Virus record (IMG/VR): IMGVR_UViG_3300048588_000274
Location: 1-37,548 of that record
Strand: one strand, 5' to 3'
DNA: 37,548 nucleotides
DNA from: a virus
Part shown: one piece after another, positions 7,716-15,441 of the stretch
Position numbering within the stretch: position 1 is the first letter of the stretch
Layout of the letters: the number at the start of each line of letters is the position of its first letter
Notes under the pieces: model-generated
The model's input: only the letters and a program-made list of their open reading frames with translations
What the model was told of the DNA's origin: nothing
The model's database searches: none
Made by a program: the position numbers and the translations under genes

Positions 7716-8897
7716 ATGGCATTTAGAACATTAATCGACGGCATCGGTGCAATTACAGAAACAGCCCCCGGTGGCCCATTTACAACTACTGGTGGTATAG
7801 CGGCCGATGTAATCGGCTCTGCTGCTGACATCATACTTAATAACAGCGTGGTAGCAGAGGGTTTTGCAGCCACTGCAAGCGGCGCTGATAATGAAATCGA
7901 TATTGCGGCTGGTAGATGTTACGTATATAACTCTGCTTATGCTACTGGTGGCACTGAGCAAAAGTACTGGCCGGTTAGTAACGATGCTACAACTGCTGTT
8001 GTAATTCCAGCTAATGTATCAGGCAACCCACGTATTGACCTTGTTTGTGTATACCTAAACTCAGCTGCTACACCTGGCGACAATGGAGCTGCTAACTGTT
8101 CATATGTAGTTGTGCAGGGAACACCAGCGGCTACACCAGTTGCGCCATCCGTGCCGGCTGACCATTGTGTAATTGCCCAGATCAATGTAGCCAATGGCTT
8201 TACTACTATTGGCAATAGTGATCTAACCGATAGAAGGCAAATGTACGAACCACATACTGGATGGCTACCACTGCCAATTCTGCCAACTTATTCAAGTGTC
8301 AGTGGGCTATTTACCACGCTTACATATTCAGGTGCTAGCACATTCTTTACCAAGGGTGACAAAATTAGAATCACACAAGGCGGGAGCACTAAGTATTTCT
8401 ATGTCACTGCCCTATCTGGTAGTACACTGACAGTAACGGGTGGGCAAGATTATACGTTCTCTAACTCAGCAGTACAAACTGCTTATTTTAGTAGGGCTAA
8501 TGCCCCTTTGGGATTCCCAAATAGATTTGAGCTGGCGAGCCCCATCACAGGGGACGTTTATCTCACTATGATAGGCAATCGTATTATATTAACAGGTTGG
8601 GGATGGTTTACTGGTGACGGTTCTAATACATTAAGGACAGATACTGTAGCTTATGGGATTACACTAGCTTCTATCCCTATAATAGGTATCAGTTTGCTAG
8701 GCCGTAAAGATGGGTCAAATCCGACCACACCAGGCGATTTCATTGATACGGCTGCACTATCGTCTAGTAATGGTATATGGGCTACGGCGCACACAGCTAC
8801 AACATCGCAGTTCGTAGCTGGCATCAGAGTTGGCGCCGGGGTATGGACGTCGTCTCAGAGACTTGGGTATTCTTGGAGGGCAGAAGGTATAATATAG
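7716..8897 (+). CDS. Tail baseplate/receptor-binding protein, 393 aa
   Basis: The N-terminal about 170 residues resemble the baseplate upper-protein type found in many siphoviruses: ATASGADNEIDIAAGRCYVYN, then PRIDLVCVYLN and VIAQINVANG followed by LTDRR. A middle domain (about residues 175-275) is the paralogue of the one in the preceding gene: GW.PLP, TQGGSTKYFYVT, GGQDYTFSN, GFPNRFEL. The C-terminal 115 residues form a lectin-like beta region with no recognised fold. It probably attaches to the tail tip and contacts the cell surface. Confidence 0.65.
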   Translation: MAFRTLIDGIGAITETAPGGPFTTTGGIAADVIGSAADIILNNSVVAEGFAATASGADNEIDIAAGRCYVYNSAYATGGTEQKYWPVSNDATTAVVIPANVSGNPRIDLVCVYLNSAATPGDNGAANCSYVVVQGTPAATPVAPSVPADHCVIAQINVANGFTTIGNSDLTDRRQMYEPHTGWLPLPILPTYSSVSGLFTTLTYSGASTFFTKGDKIRITQGGSTKYFYVTALSGSTLTVTGGQDYTFSNSAVQTAYFSRANAPLGFPNRFELASPITGDVYLTMIGNRIILTGWGWFTGDGSNTLRTDTVAYGITLASIPIIGISLLGRKDGSNPTTPGDFIDTAALSSSNGIWATAHTATTSQFVAGIRVGAGVWTSSQRLGYSWRAEGII

Positions 8898-8914
8898 TAT
8901 TACACTACTTTTTA

Positions 8915-9310
8915 ATGGCACGTGAAAGTCAGGCAGTGATAAATCAAAAGATTTTTGGCAAGCTAGAATCAATAGTTGAGAAAATCGACTCCTTACAGGA
9001 GACATCCTCTAAGAGCCTTGCCGAATTGTCAACGTCGAATAAAGATGTTGTGCAACGTATTGATTCGCTTGCTAACCAATATACACAGTTCAAGTATACC
9101 CAAGAATACAAGAATAAAGAGTTTGACCATCATATCGCTGAATCGGATGCCCGTATTATCACTATGAATAAAGAGATCACGCAAATAGCTGAACTTATTG
9201 GTAACATAAAATTTTTTTTAAAGAATTGGAGATTAGTTTCTGGAGGCATGATCTTGACAGTGCTGTCGGCTATAGCGTCGGTAGTGCTTAATTTAATTAA
9301 CAGACCATGA
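8915..9310 (+). CDS. XhlA-like coiled-coil membrane protein, 131 aa
   Basis: ATG 8915 is chosen because the frame upstream lies inside the previous gene. Residues about 10-95 are a long heptad-type helix (FGKLESIVEKIDSLQE and onward). Residues about 105-126 are one membrane helix (GMILTVLSAIASVVLNLI), followed by a 3-residue tail. This architecture matches the hemolysin XhlA family, which acts with a holin in lysis of some Firmicutes phages. It is followed by an M23-like protein and a holin, which supports a lysis role. Confidence 0.65.
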   Translation: MARESQAVINQKIFGKLESIVEKIDSLQETSSKSLAELSTSNKDVVQRIDSLANQYTQFKYTQEYKNKEFDHHIAESDARIITMNKEITQIAELIGNIKFFLKNWRLVSGGMILTVLSAIASVVLNLINRP

Positions 9311-9356
9311 TTGATTTACTTAATCAAGACGACTATATAAATTATTTAATTACATA

Positions 9357-9959
9357 ATGGCTAAATTAGGCTCAATATTCCCAAGCGGGTTAAGACTTAC
9401 TCAGTATTTACATGGTAGATATCAGAACGGCAAAGCCTTAGATATCACTCCAATTGATCAAAGTGACGCGAGATTAATAGCGCCATGTGATGTTAAGGTA
9501 GTTGAGAAATATGATAGCGCTGCCAAGACGCCGTATATAGAGCTGTTTAACAACGACTTCATGGTGCCGATTGTGCACGCTAGGCTGGTAGTGCCGGCTG
9601 GCATTTACCGCAAAGGTACGAATATAGGTAGTTGGAAAGTGCCAACTGATAGATATGCTGACCATGCACATATAGCGGTAAAAACGCCTAAGGGATGGGG
9701 TTGTTACTATGACTTTGTGGAGCGTAGCACACCCACCGCTATAGGCTATGGGTTTAGGCCTGATCAAAGGTGGATGGCTGATATTAATAGCTATGCCGAT
9801 TTACAACTAGCTATTATTAGTCTATTCCCAGAAGAGCCTAAGCCGCCAGTGAAACCACCAGTTGTCCCGCCTACAAATGAGTTAGAAAAAAGAGTTAAAG
9901 AATTAGAAAAATCTATGACTGAAATATTTAATATTAGCAAAAAGTCTATCAATGGATAG
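9357..9959 (+). CDS. M23-like (LytM fold) peptidase-like protein, probable endolysin, 200 aa
   Basis: Residues about 15-140 follow the LytM/M23 pattern: KALDITP, then RLIAPCDVKVVEKY, YIELFNND, VHARLV, GTNIGSWK and DHAHIAVKTP. The Asp of the metal site (ALDI) and the HxH pair (HAH) are visible. The first metal-binding His of the usual HxxxD motif is not: the residue four before the Asp is Gly. A Pro-rich linker (PPVKPPVVPP) leads to a short C-terminal coiled coil. It sits between an XhlA-like protein and a holin, so it is probably the lysis enzyme, but it may be degenerate, use another His, or be a structural LytM domain. Confidence 0.6.
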   Translation: MAKLGSIFPSGLRLTQYLHGRYQNGKALDITPIDQSDARLIAPCDVKVVEKYDSAAKTPYIELFNNDFMVPIVHARLVVPAGIYRKGTNIGSWKVPTDRYADHAHIAVKTPKGWGCYYDFVERSTPTAIGYGFRPDQRWMADINSYADLQLAIISLFPEEPKPPVKPPVVPPTNELEKRVKELEKSMTEIFNISKKSING

Positions 9960-10191
9960 CCAAGTAATAGAGGTAGGAGATGGCGCTGTTAAAGAGCCTA
10001 ACACTTTAGGTAAGGACGTAAAAAATATAACTGGATATTTGATATTTAGCGGAATAGTCTCTAGGATCTTTATGTCAGCTTTTGGATGGGAATTATCCCC
10101 TGCCGAAACACTAGATCTCTTTTGGATTGTACTAGGTGTTGTCAATGTCGCAGCAGTAGTGCTAAAAAGGCTATTAGATAAGCACCTGTAA
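9952..10191 (+). CDS. Putative holin, 79 aa
   Basis: A small protein with two hydrophobic segments, residues about 28-44 (GYLIFSGIVSRIFMSAF) and 52-70 (TLDLFWIVLGVVNVAAVVL), and a basic C-terminus (KRLLDKHL). This matches the two-helix holin type. It overlaps the M23-like gene by 8 bp, the usual coupling of holin and endolysin. The role is inferred from topology and position. Confidence 0.65.
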   Translation: MDSQVIEVGDGAVKEPNTLGKDVKNITGYLIFSGIVSRIFMSAFGWELSPAETLDLFWIVLGVVNVAAVVLKRLLDKHL

Positions 10192-10194
10192 CTC

Positions 10195-10647
10195 ATGCCA
10201 TACCCCCGAGAAAGCCGCCAAATGTTAATTCGGGCGGCTAATCGGCAGTGTGATATTTCAACTTATAGTGGCTACAATTTACATGGCCACTCAATTACCC
10301 GCAAACATTATTTAGACGCCGACGGCTACCCTGTAGACGGCATGAGCATAGAAGCGGGGGTACATTCATACCTACACGATACTGCGGCGCAACTAGAGCG
10401 ATCTGGTAACGATTATTGGACATTGGAAAGGCTGTCTATGGAAGCCATGAAAGCTAACCTTTATGGGCTAGCAGCAGCAGCCATTAGCCGGGGGCGCTTT
10501 ACACCTAAGTTTAGAGAGTACTTAGAAAATCAGTATGCAAGGCTAGAAGAGATGCAATTGGTAGTAGATGGGATGCACCCGGAGGCGGTTCCGATGACAA
10601 AAGCACAGGTAGCGCAGGTAAGGCAGTATTATAATGCAAGGGGTTAA
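10195..10647 (+). CDS. Hypothetical protein, 150 aa
   Basis: No family is recognised. The N-terminal third is rich in Arg, His and Tyr (LIRAANRQCDIST, GHSITRKHY). The middle and C-terminal parts are helical and end in a short helix (TKAQVAQVRQYYN). No signal peptide or membrane segment is visible. It begins 3 bp after the holin stop, so it is probably the last or second last gene of the late transcript. It could be a late accessory or packaging-linked protein, but nothing in the sequence decides this. Confidence 0.55.
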   Translation: MPYPRESRQMLIRAANRQCDISTYSGYNLHGHSITRKHYLDADGYPVDGMSIEAGVHSYLHDTAAQLERSGNDYWTLERLSMEAMKANLYGLAAAAISRGRFTPKFREYLENQYARLEEMQLVVDGMHPEAVPMTKAQVAQVRQYYNARG

Positions 10648-10703
10648 CCAAGAAACGGGATTAAGCCATAAAGGTCTTGCCCCCGCCTCTCAACTAATTA
10701 TAG

Positions 10704-10709
10704 TATAAT
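10704..10709 (+). promoter_or_regulatory. Possible -10 element (TATAAT) before the 75-aa gene
   Basis: A perfect TATAAT sits 5 bp upstream of the ATG at 10715. The best -35 (TTGCCC, 10677) is 21 bp away, which is too far to be convincing. If active, transcription would begin at or next to the start codon, giving a leaderless message, as also predicted for the tail fibre gene. Confidence 0.35.
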
Positions 10710-10714
10710 TAATT

Positions 10715-10942
10715 ATGGAAGACTACATAGACCAACTAACTATGGTAGAAACCGTAAAAGCCGACCTCGCTCGCAACGAAGTTGATGTTTTTAACAGGCA
10801 CATTAACGGTGAATTAAGCCGGGATCAATTATCACTATATAGGAGAGAACACTATATGCGCACGCAACTCCTGAGAGTTATGCACGATCAGTTAGGAGAT
10901 ATTTTAATATCGGAGAGCTACAATCACCCACAAGAACCATAA
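10715..10942 (+). CDS. Hypothetical helical protein, 75 aa
   Basis: No family is recognised. The product is acidic, almost all helix (residues 1-65), with a central Arg-rich stretch (LYRREHYMRTQLLR) and no membrane segment. It is the last rightward gene before the convergent tail fibre gene. A TATAAT lies just before its start, so it may be transcribed separately from the lysis genes. Confidence 0.5.
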   Translation: MEDYIDQLTMVETVKADLARNEVDVFNRHINGELSRDQLSLYRREHYMRTQLLRVMHDQLGDILISESYNHPQEP

Positions 10943-11050
10943 TTTGGTATAATATATACAGCGTCAATAAACGCTCGCCTACTACATTACAATGTAACAG
11001 AGATTGTACTTTGTATTACATTCAAATATAGTAGCCGTATCTTATTTCTT
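10943..11050. other. Convergent intergenic region, AT-rich, with inverted repeats
   Basis: This non-coding stretch lies between the last rightward gene and the 3' end of the leftward tail fibre gene. A TATAAT occurs at 10948-10953 with no convincing -35. Small inverted repeats follow: AGCGT/ACGCT (10960-10975), CTACTA/TAGTAG (10979-10984 and 11029-11034), and inside it AATGTAA/TTACATT (10991-10997 and 11016-11022). It could hold a short structured transcript or simply transcript 3' ends. No ORF of note is present. Confidence 0.4.
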
Positions 11051-11074
11051 AGATTTTTGATTATTCAAAAGTCT
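11051..11074 (+). terminator. Hairpin between convergent genes, possible terminator
   Basis: AGATTTTTGA (11051-11060) and TCAAAAGTCT (11065-11074) pair over 10 bp with a 4-base loop; the single irregular pair is U-G when read on the + strand and A-C on the other strand, so the rightward transcript folds better. No U tract follows, so simple intrinsic termination is not certain. Its place between converging transcripts supports an end-of-transcript role. Confidence 0.45.
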
Positions 11075-11157
11075 ATATTGCCCCCACATTCACTAACCTA
11101 CAGAGACTTATATCTTGTGAGTGTACCGTGGATATTGGTATTTCTAGGGTTAAGTCG

Positions 11158-14100
11158 CTAACACCAACACCAGCCCAACATGCCAAATTGATGGATATCA
11201 GAATTGCCGTTGTCACCCCTCCAAACATTAGTGCCTGCAATACCATCACCACGCTCAAGCCATGTATAGTAGTGGTATCCAGCAGACTGGACTGTATTAA
11301 GACTGGCAGTGAGTGGTACGACCTCAATCGTGGCCGCATTTTGATTTATAGTAAATGGTCGAAGATCAGCAGAGTTTACAGTTGTTGAGTCAATACCAAT
11401 ACCAGTGTACCAACGTGCCCCAACATTATTCCTCGCATCTCCGCCACCCATTGCAATAATACTAATTATGTCTTCCGCAACACCTTGCACAACCTCTACT
11501 TGATTAGCAGCGTTCCCGTTTGACTGCCGCCATGCTGCTGTATCATAGCTCCAAACATCTGTGGGCTCAGTTACTTTTAGTTTTTTTTGTATTTTATTGT
11601 AGTAGTTAAAAACGAAACGTTTTGACTCCGAATCCTCCAACTGATTAGCCGCTGTTGTTCTGACAGTACCAATGTATCTACCATATGAGTAAGACGCCCC
11701 GAAAGTATGTATGCCGTCTACAGTCGTAAAGGCGACGCTTCTAGTGGTGGCGTTAGTCCATGGGATTGCGTGGGGTGTTACTGATGTGCCATTTTGTTGA
11801 ACGTAGATATCATAATTCGTGTTGGCTACACTACCAGAGCCCAAATTAAATGCTGAAGTAGCAAGCGACACCTGCCCTGGTTTTAAATAAATCCAATAAC
11901 TGCCCGTATTCGTTTGGATTCCAATTGTAGCCCCCTTATATGGCGTGATATACAAAGTAGTAGCAGCAGTCACGTCCGTTGTGGTCACGGGGGTGTTAGA
12001 CGTTAGGCTTAATCTATAATTCATTATTGGCGCAAAAACATCTGCGATTTTGATTTGTGTTGATGTAAAATTAATACCGCCGCCCGTTGCTACTGATAAG
12101 TTCTGTACTGCCCCAGTGCTTCCTTGCCCACGGCCAACTACAGTGTTTTGAGGTGCTGATGTCAGCCTAGTGTAGTTTGAGCTTGTCACGTGATAGCCCT
12201 CACTGCTGCCAAGAATACCCGACAAAGAATTGTGAGTTATATTTGAGTTTATTTCGCCTATTGTGGTTTTCTTTTTATTGTTCGAGTCCGCCGAGTCCTC
12301 AATCAGTAGAACATCACCTGATACTGGTGTTGTCTTAGCAGTAAATGTGGCAAAGTCACCAGCTGCTCTTTTTAATTGTGCATCGTCTGTTACATTAGTA
12401 AGCCCCACTTGAGCTTTCGTCACTGAATGTGGATTACTTGTGGATGCAATGTGTGTATCTATCTGAGCATGAGTATTCGTGCCTATGTCCGTTAATGATG
12501 TGTGTGACTTGGTAGTGATATCAGCAATATTTGAAGTCGTTTTATCTACTTGTGCCCACGTATAGTCGTTAGTTTGGGCAGTCACCGCACCAGTTCTGCC
12601 AAATACACTTGATACCCCGCCGCCTGGTGATAATAACTCCTGCCAGTCAGCTAAAACAGCTGGATTAGAACCTTTCAAAATGAACGATTTACTTAAATCT
12701 GACCTAACCGCAACGTCTCCTGTTTCCGCTGTTAGGGCTAGCATTGCAGCCTCCGAGACTACTACAAAAGTGTCAGTAATTGCTACAGGCGGCAACACAC
12801 TTGAGTTCAACTTTCCACTACCATCTAATACGGGGACATTACCGCTACTAGTACCAGTGTTGGTGACTGCTGCCGTGCCTAACCCTAAGTTAGTTCTAGC
12901 AGTTGATGCACTTGCTAAATCTGATAGGTTGCTAGCTACCTTTAGCTGCGCGTCATTAGTGACGTTTGCTAACCCGACTTGTGCTTTAGTGACACTATGA
13001 GGGTTAGCGGTATCGGCTATATGGGTATCTATTTGAGCGTGTGTGTTCGTACCGATATTGCTTAGATCAGTGTGTGACCTATTGGTGATCTGAGTAATAT
13101 TGGTAAGGGTGATTGTATCAGGTATATCGGAATCCACAAGCGCCGCGCCTGCTGTAACACGTCCTTTGCTATCAACTGTGACCTTTGGATATGTACCAGG
13201 TGTAACCGTAGTGTTAGTTAAGTCCGCACTTATTTGTTGGCCTGTTAATGTCAAGTCTATATTAGAACTATCAGCAACAGTCACCGCAGCATGTGAAGCG
13301 GTGACGGCTGCCGACACTTGGGCATCAGTGTTAGTAGCGTTAACTGGTAGTCCATTAGCATCAGCCTGCAATAATTGACCAGGTGTTGCGGTGCTCGTGT
13401 GGTCCGATGTCGATGTAATACTATGCTGCCTTGTATGTCTAGCAGCTGTATTAAGCGCAATGTCGGCATGGTTATAAGTAGCTTCATGCGTAGCGACGGC
13501 GCTGGAACCCCTATCAGAGTTAGTTATTACTTGCCCTACTATAGATATACCGCTGCCAGCAGTAGCCGCGTCGTGTTTTTTAGCAACAGCGTCTGCGAGG
13601 TTTGCTTCTGTTTGCGCATAGGTATCTAACAACGCTTTGTTAGCGTGGGTATGCCTGGCAGCAGTATTAGCTGCTACATCAGTATTAGCCGATACCCTAC
13701 CTTCAGTATAATACTTATTTATAGCACCTTCAGCGATGTCGTCGGTATCTAATACTACAATACCCGTTTGTCCGTTAACACTGTCAACCGCGCCGCCACC
13801 GCTGCTATTAGAACTCCCGCCACCATAATAGTTATTGATAGGATTTGGCAGATTCTTTATAGCAGACGCGTCTAGCCTTTTATCGCCTTTAAGTGTTTCT
13901 AGCTTTTTCTTGATTTCGCTGGCTGGCAAGTCTTCTGTTTTAACTGTGGTGATTATCTTGGTAACGCCATTTTTACCGTCCTTGCCATTAGCGCCGGGCT
14001 TGCCGTCTACACCGTCCCTGCCATCAACGCCGTCCCTACCATCTTTACCCGGGGCACCATCTCGCCCGTCTTTACCGGGAATGCCGTCTTTACCATCAGC

Positions 14101-14208
14101 CCCGGGATTCCCGGTATCACCTTTAACACCTTTAAGTTCCTCGGTGTTTATTGTTTCTACAAGCTCGCTAATAAGTTTGGCTTTTTGGATTTTTGAGGCA
14201 ATGGACAT
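11158..14208 (-). CDS. Collagen-like tail fibre protein, 1016 aa
   Basis: Residues about 27-83 are 19 Gly-X-Y triplets (GKD, GRD, GVD, GKP), which form a collagen-like triple helix. A Gly/Ser linker (YYGGGSSNSSGGG) follows. Residues about 385-430 and 570-615 hold two near-identical fibre repeats (THAQIDTHIA, NPHSVTKAQVGL, NVT.DAQLK). The C-terminal 350 residues are beta-rich and Thr/Asn-rich, likely the receptor-binding end. Unlike all other structural genes it is on the minus strand, converging on the lysis genes, and has its own TATAAT promoter almost on top of the start codon. Its leftward orientation allows separate timing or level of expression. Confidence 0.85.
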   Translation of the reverse strand: MSIASKIQKAKLISELVETINTEELKGVKGDTGNPGADGKDGIPGKDGRDGAPGKDGRDGVDGRDGVDGKPGANGKDGKNGVTKIITTVKTEDLPASEIKKKLETLKGDKRLDASAIKNLPNPINNYYGGGSSNSSGGGAVDSVNGQTGIVVLDTDDIAEGAINKYYTEGRVSANTDVAANTAARHTHANKALLDTYAQTEANLADAVAKKHDAATAGSGISIVGQVITNSDRGSSAVATHEATYNHADIALNTAARHTRQHSITSTSDHTSTATPGQLLQADANGLPVNATNTDAQVSAAVTASHAAVTVADSSNIDLTLTGQQISADLTNTTVTPGTYPKVTVDSKGRVTAGAALVDSDIPDTITLTNITQITNRSHTDLSNIGTNTHAQIDTHIADTANPHSVTKAQVGLANVTNDAQLKVASNLSDLASASTARTNLGLGTAAVTNTGTSSGNVPVLDGSGKLNSSVLPPVAITDTFVVVSEAAMLALTAETGDVAVRSDLSKSFILKGSNPAVLADWQELLSPGGGVSSVFGRTGAVTAQTNDYTWAQVDKTTSNIADITTKSHTSLTDIGTNTHAQIDTHIASTSNPHSVTKAQVGLTNVTDDAQLKRAAGDFATFTAKTTPVSGDVLLIEDSADSNNKKKTTIGEINSNITHNSLSGILGSSEGYHVTSSNYTRLTSAPQNTVVGRGQGSTGAVQNLSVATGGGINFTSTQIKIADVFAPIMNYRLSLTSNTPVTTTDVTAATTLYITPYKGATIGIQTNTGSYWIYLKPGQVSLATSAFNLGSGSVANTNYDIYVQQNGTSVTPHAIPWTNATTRSVAFTTVDGIHTFGASYSYGRYIGTVRTTAANQLEDSESKRFVFNYYNKIQKKLKVTEPTDVWSYDTAAWRQSNGNAANQVEVVQGVAEDIISIIAMGGGDARNNVGARWYTGIGIDSTTVNSADLRPFTINQNAATIEVVPLTASLNTVQSAGYHYYTWLERGDGIAGTNVWRGDNGNSDIHQFGMLGWCWC

Positions 14209-14213
14209 AGCAC

Positions 14214-14242
14214 ATTATACCTTTTACTGGAAACCTATACAA
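14214..14242 (-). promoter_or_regulatory. Promoter for the tail fibre gene
   Basis: On the minus strand TTGTAT (14237-14242), a 17-bp spacer and TATAAT (14214-14219) form a good sigma70-type promoter. The predicted transcription start (6-7 bases past the -10) falls at the ATG at 14208, which suggests a leaderless message. The spacer contains one GGAAAC, the half-site of the origin dyads, but a single 6-mer could be chance. The promoter lies inside the end of the upstream 93-aa gene. Confidence 0.6.
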
Positions 14243-14247
14243 AAAGG

Positions 14248-14523
14248 CTATAACACCGGCTCTAGAATTCTTTTCTCAAACTCGGCAAAGTCTATGATTG
14301 TTAACCCCTCAGTTGGCGCCGTTGGTATGCCTGTGGGGTAAAAGTGCACAACCCTATCCCCAAAATCGATCTCTATATATTTCTTCTGTTTAGATGCGGG
14401 CGTCGTCTTAATATCTTTAAACCCAAAACCCATATAGGTGGCAAAAGCATACCCAGCATGGAGACAACATAGGTATAAATGATTAACTTCCTCTTGGTTT
14501 AACTCTATAATGTATTTACTCAT
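14248..14523 (-). CDS. Hypothetical protein, 91-93 aa
   Basis: No family is recognised. ATG codons at 14529 and 14523 are both possible; the second gives MSKYIIELNQEEVN. The protein is acidic with mixed helix and strand, contains a Cys-containing helix (LYLCCLHAGYAFATYMG) and ends in a helix (IDFAEFEKRILEPVL). No clear signal peptide or membrane segment is present. It is followed by the tail fibre gene, so it could be a fibre chaperone, a position often used by such proteins; that is only inference. Confidence 0.5.
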   Translation of the reverse strand: MSKYIIELNQEEVNHLYLCCLHAGYAFATYMGFGFKDIKTTPASKQKKYIEIDFGDRVVHFYPTGIPTAPTEGLTIIDFAEFEKRILEPVL

Positions 14524-14530
14524 AAACATC

Positions 14531-14713
14531 TTAATACCTACCCAATAGCCTTTGCTTCCAGGTTAGTTTACTATTTCTAAATTGAGCTACTTTGTCTCTA
14601 AGTATACTAATCTTAGATTGCAACTCTTTATTAATATTTGCGGCCTTAATTAATTCGGTCTCTTGTACCTTAACTCTTGCCTCTAATTCAGCTTTGGTTA
14701 GCTTAGTTGCCAT
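14531..14713 (-). CDS. Small coiled-coil protein, 60 aa
   Basis: Residues about 5-47 form a single heptad-type helix (LTKAELEARVKVQETELIKAA and on) followed by a basic end (KQRLLGRY). The gene lies 1 bp upstream of the 93-aa gene on the same strand. The start is preceded by an A/T-rich stretch with no Shine-Dalgarno. No family is recognised; a small oligomerising or structural protein is likely. Confidence 0.55.
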   Translation of the reverse strand: MATKLTKAELEARVKVQETELIKAANINKELQSKISILRDKVAQFRNSKLTWKQRLLGRY

Positions 14714-14739
14714 ATTAGTAAATTAACAAATTAATTAAA

Positions 14740-14808
14740 TCCGCACTTCCAAACCGCCAGCGTTTGACCGCACTAGGCGATCGGTTGCCAGCGATTGGGA
14801 GGTGTGGA
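14740..14808 (+). ncRNA. Structured non-coding element, best folded on + strand
   Basis: TCCGCACTTCC (14740-14750) pairs with GGAGGTGTGGA (14798-14808) over 11 bp, including two pairs that are G-U on the + strand but A-C on the minus strand, so the RNA is probably read rightward. Inside, AACC/GGTT (14752-14755 with 14783-14786), GCC/GGC and GCG/CGC extend the hairpin, and GCCAGCG occurs twice (14756, 14787). The neighbours are leftward genes, so this would be antisense-oriented or a stand-alone RNA. No known RNA family is recognised. Confidence 0.5.
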
Positions 14809-14983
14809 CTTTCTATCTTTATAACAAGGGATTTTGTATGGGTTTGATTTCCCATGATATTGCAAGCAGGTCATGCATCTTGTAGGCTGAAGTCTAGTTT
14901 TAGTTTTCATTGGATTATAGTAGCTAAAAAGATAATGAACAAAGTCATAAAAATAATAACGGCAGTACCTCCGATACTATCAT
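14809..14983. other. Non-coding gap between leftward genes
   Basis: With the structured element and hairpin next to it, this makes a 311-bp gene-free gap (14714-15024). A small ATGGG/CCCAT inverted repeat at 14838-14855 is the only other structure noticed. Weak -10-like sequence (TTATAAA on the minus strand near 14820) could start the message of the 60-aa gene, but no -35 is convincing. Rightward ORFs here have no coding-like product. Confidence 0.35.
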
Positions 14984-15009
14984 CTGGGGAGTATACTCGT
15001 ACCCCCCAG
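14984..15009 (-). terminator. Hairpin after the leftward 55-aa gene
   Basis: Arms at 14984-14993 and 15000-15009 pair over 10 bp with a 6-base loop. The irregular pair is G-U on the minus strand but A-C on the plus strand, so it belongs to the leftward transcript. It starts 16 bp after the stop at 15025. GAGTATACTC at 14989-14998 is also a perfect 10-bp palindrome. It lacks a U tract, so it may stabilise the 3' end rather than terminate by itself. Confidence 0.5.
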
Positions 15010-15024
15010 ACTTTAGTAGACTCT

Positions 15025-15192
15025 TTACGCAGTGGCTTCATTATCATTCATAGAAAAAGAATAAAACCCTAACTCTTCATAAGTAACGTCTGTCTCTATC
15101 ACCTCATATAACTCTGTATCCCAAATGCTAGCATCACTAGATGTGGTAAGTTCTCCTGTATCCTTGTCTTGAATAATGTAGATCTTGCTCAT
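15025..15192 (-). CDS. Small acidic protein, 55 aa
   Basis: The ATG at 15192 is chosen over an upstream TTG because it follows GAGGGA at a fair Shine-Dalgarno distance and a good promoter lies 27 bp upstream. The product (MSKIYIIQDKDTGELTTS and on) is acidic, with an N-terminal beta hairpin and a Tyr/Glu-rich C-terminus. No family is recognised. It is the last gene of the early leftward block and has its own promoter. Confidence 0.6.
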   Translation of the reverse strand: MSKIYIIQDKDTGELTTSSDASIWDTELYEVIETDVTYEELGFYSFSMNDNEATA

Positions 15193-15218
15193 AATTCCCT
15201 CGACTAAAATTATAATCA

Positions 15219-15248
15219 ATTATACACCACCACGAGTCTTTTTTGCAA
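15219..15248 (-). promoter_or_regulatory. Early-type promoter with ACTCGT-N3-GGTGTA box
   Basis: On the minus strand TTGCAA (15243-15248), an 18-bp spacer and TATAAT (15219-15224). The spacer holds ACTCGT and GGTG just before the -10, as in the promoters at 19234 and 23016 and the rightward one at 26387. Expected leader length is about 20 bases to ATG 15192. The promoter overlaps the 3' end of the HTH gene. Confidence 0.75.
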
Positions 15249-15441
15249 CTGTTCTAATGTTCTTTATTTCGCTTTTAGGGATATGGTAGCCCCATGACGG
15301 GTAGAACTTAGCCCCGTATTTGCCCTTCTGGCAATCCTTTTGTAAATTTCTTAGGTTCTTTCCTATCATATCTGCTACATACTTAGCTGGCAAATATTCC
15401 TCATCAGAACCTGGTAGTTTAATACCCTCTTTTAGTTTCAT
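15220..15441 (-). CDS. Small excisionase/MerR-type HTH protein, 73 aa
   Basis: Residues about 15-60 match the pattern of excisionase-like winged helix-turn-helix domains: EYLPAKYVADMIGKNLRNLQKDC, then a loop, then WGYHIPKSEI. Such proteins bind DNA and act as regulators or recombination directionality factors. No integrase is present, so regulation is more likely. It overlaps the nuclease gene by 4 bp (ATGA). It is a candidate for binding the promoter box or origin dyads, but this is speculation. Confidence 0.65.
   Translation of the reverse strand: MKLKEGIKLPGSDEEYLPAKYVADMIGKNLRNLQKDCQKGKYGAKFYPSWGYHIPKSEIKNIRTVAKKTRGGV

Noticed and set aside
10948-10953. TATAAT as a firm promoter for a small RNA before the tail fibre 3' end
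   Set aside because: No -35 at a proper distance, and the region is A/T-rich, so a chance match is likely; kept only as a note.
13835-14341. Rightward ORF of 168 codons rich in Pro, Leu and Ser
   Set aside because: It is the antisense shadow of the collagen-like Gly-X-Y repeats of the tail fibre gene.
14854-15072. Rightward 72-codon ORF in the gap before the leftward 55-aa gene
   Set aside because: It overlaps the end of the real leftward gene, runs through the hairpin, and its product looks random.
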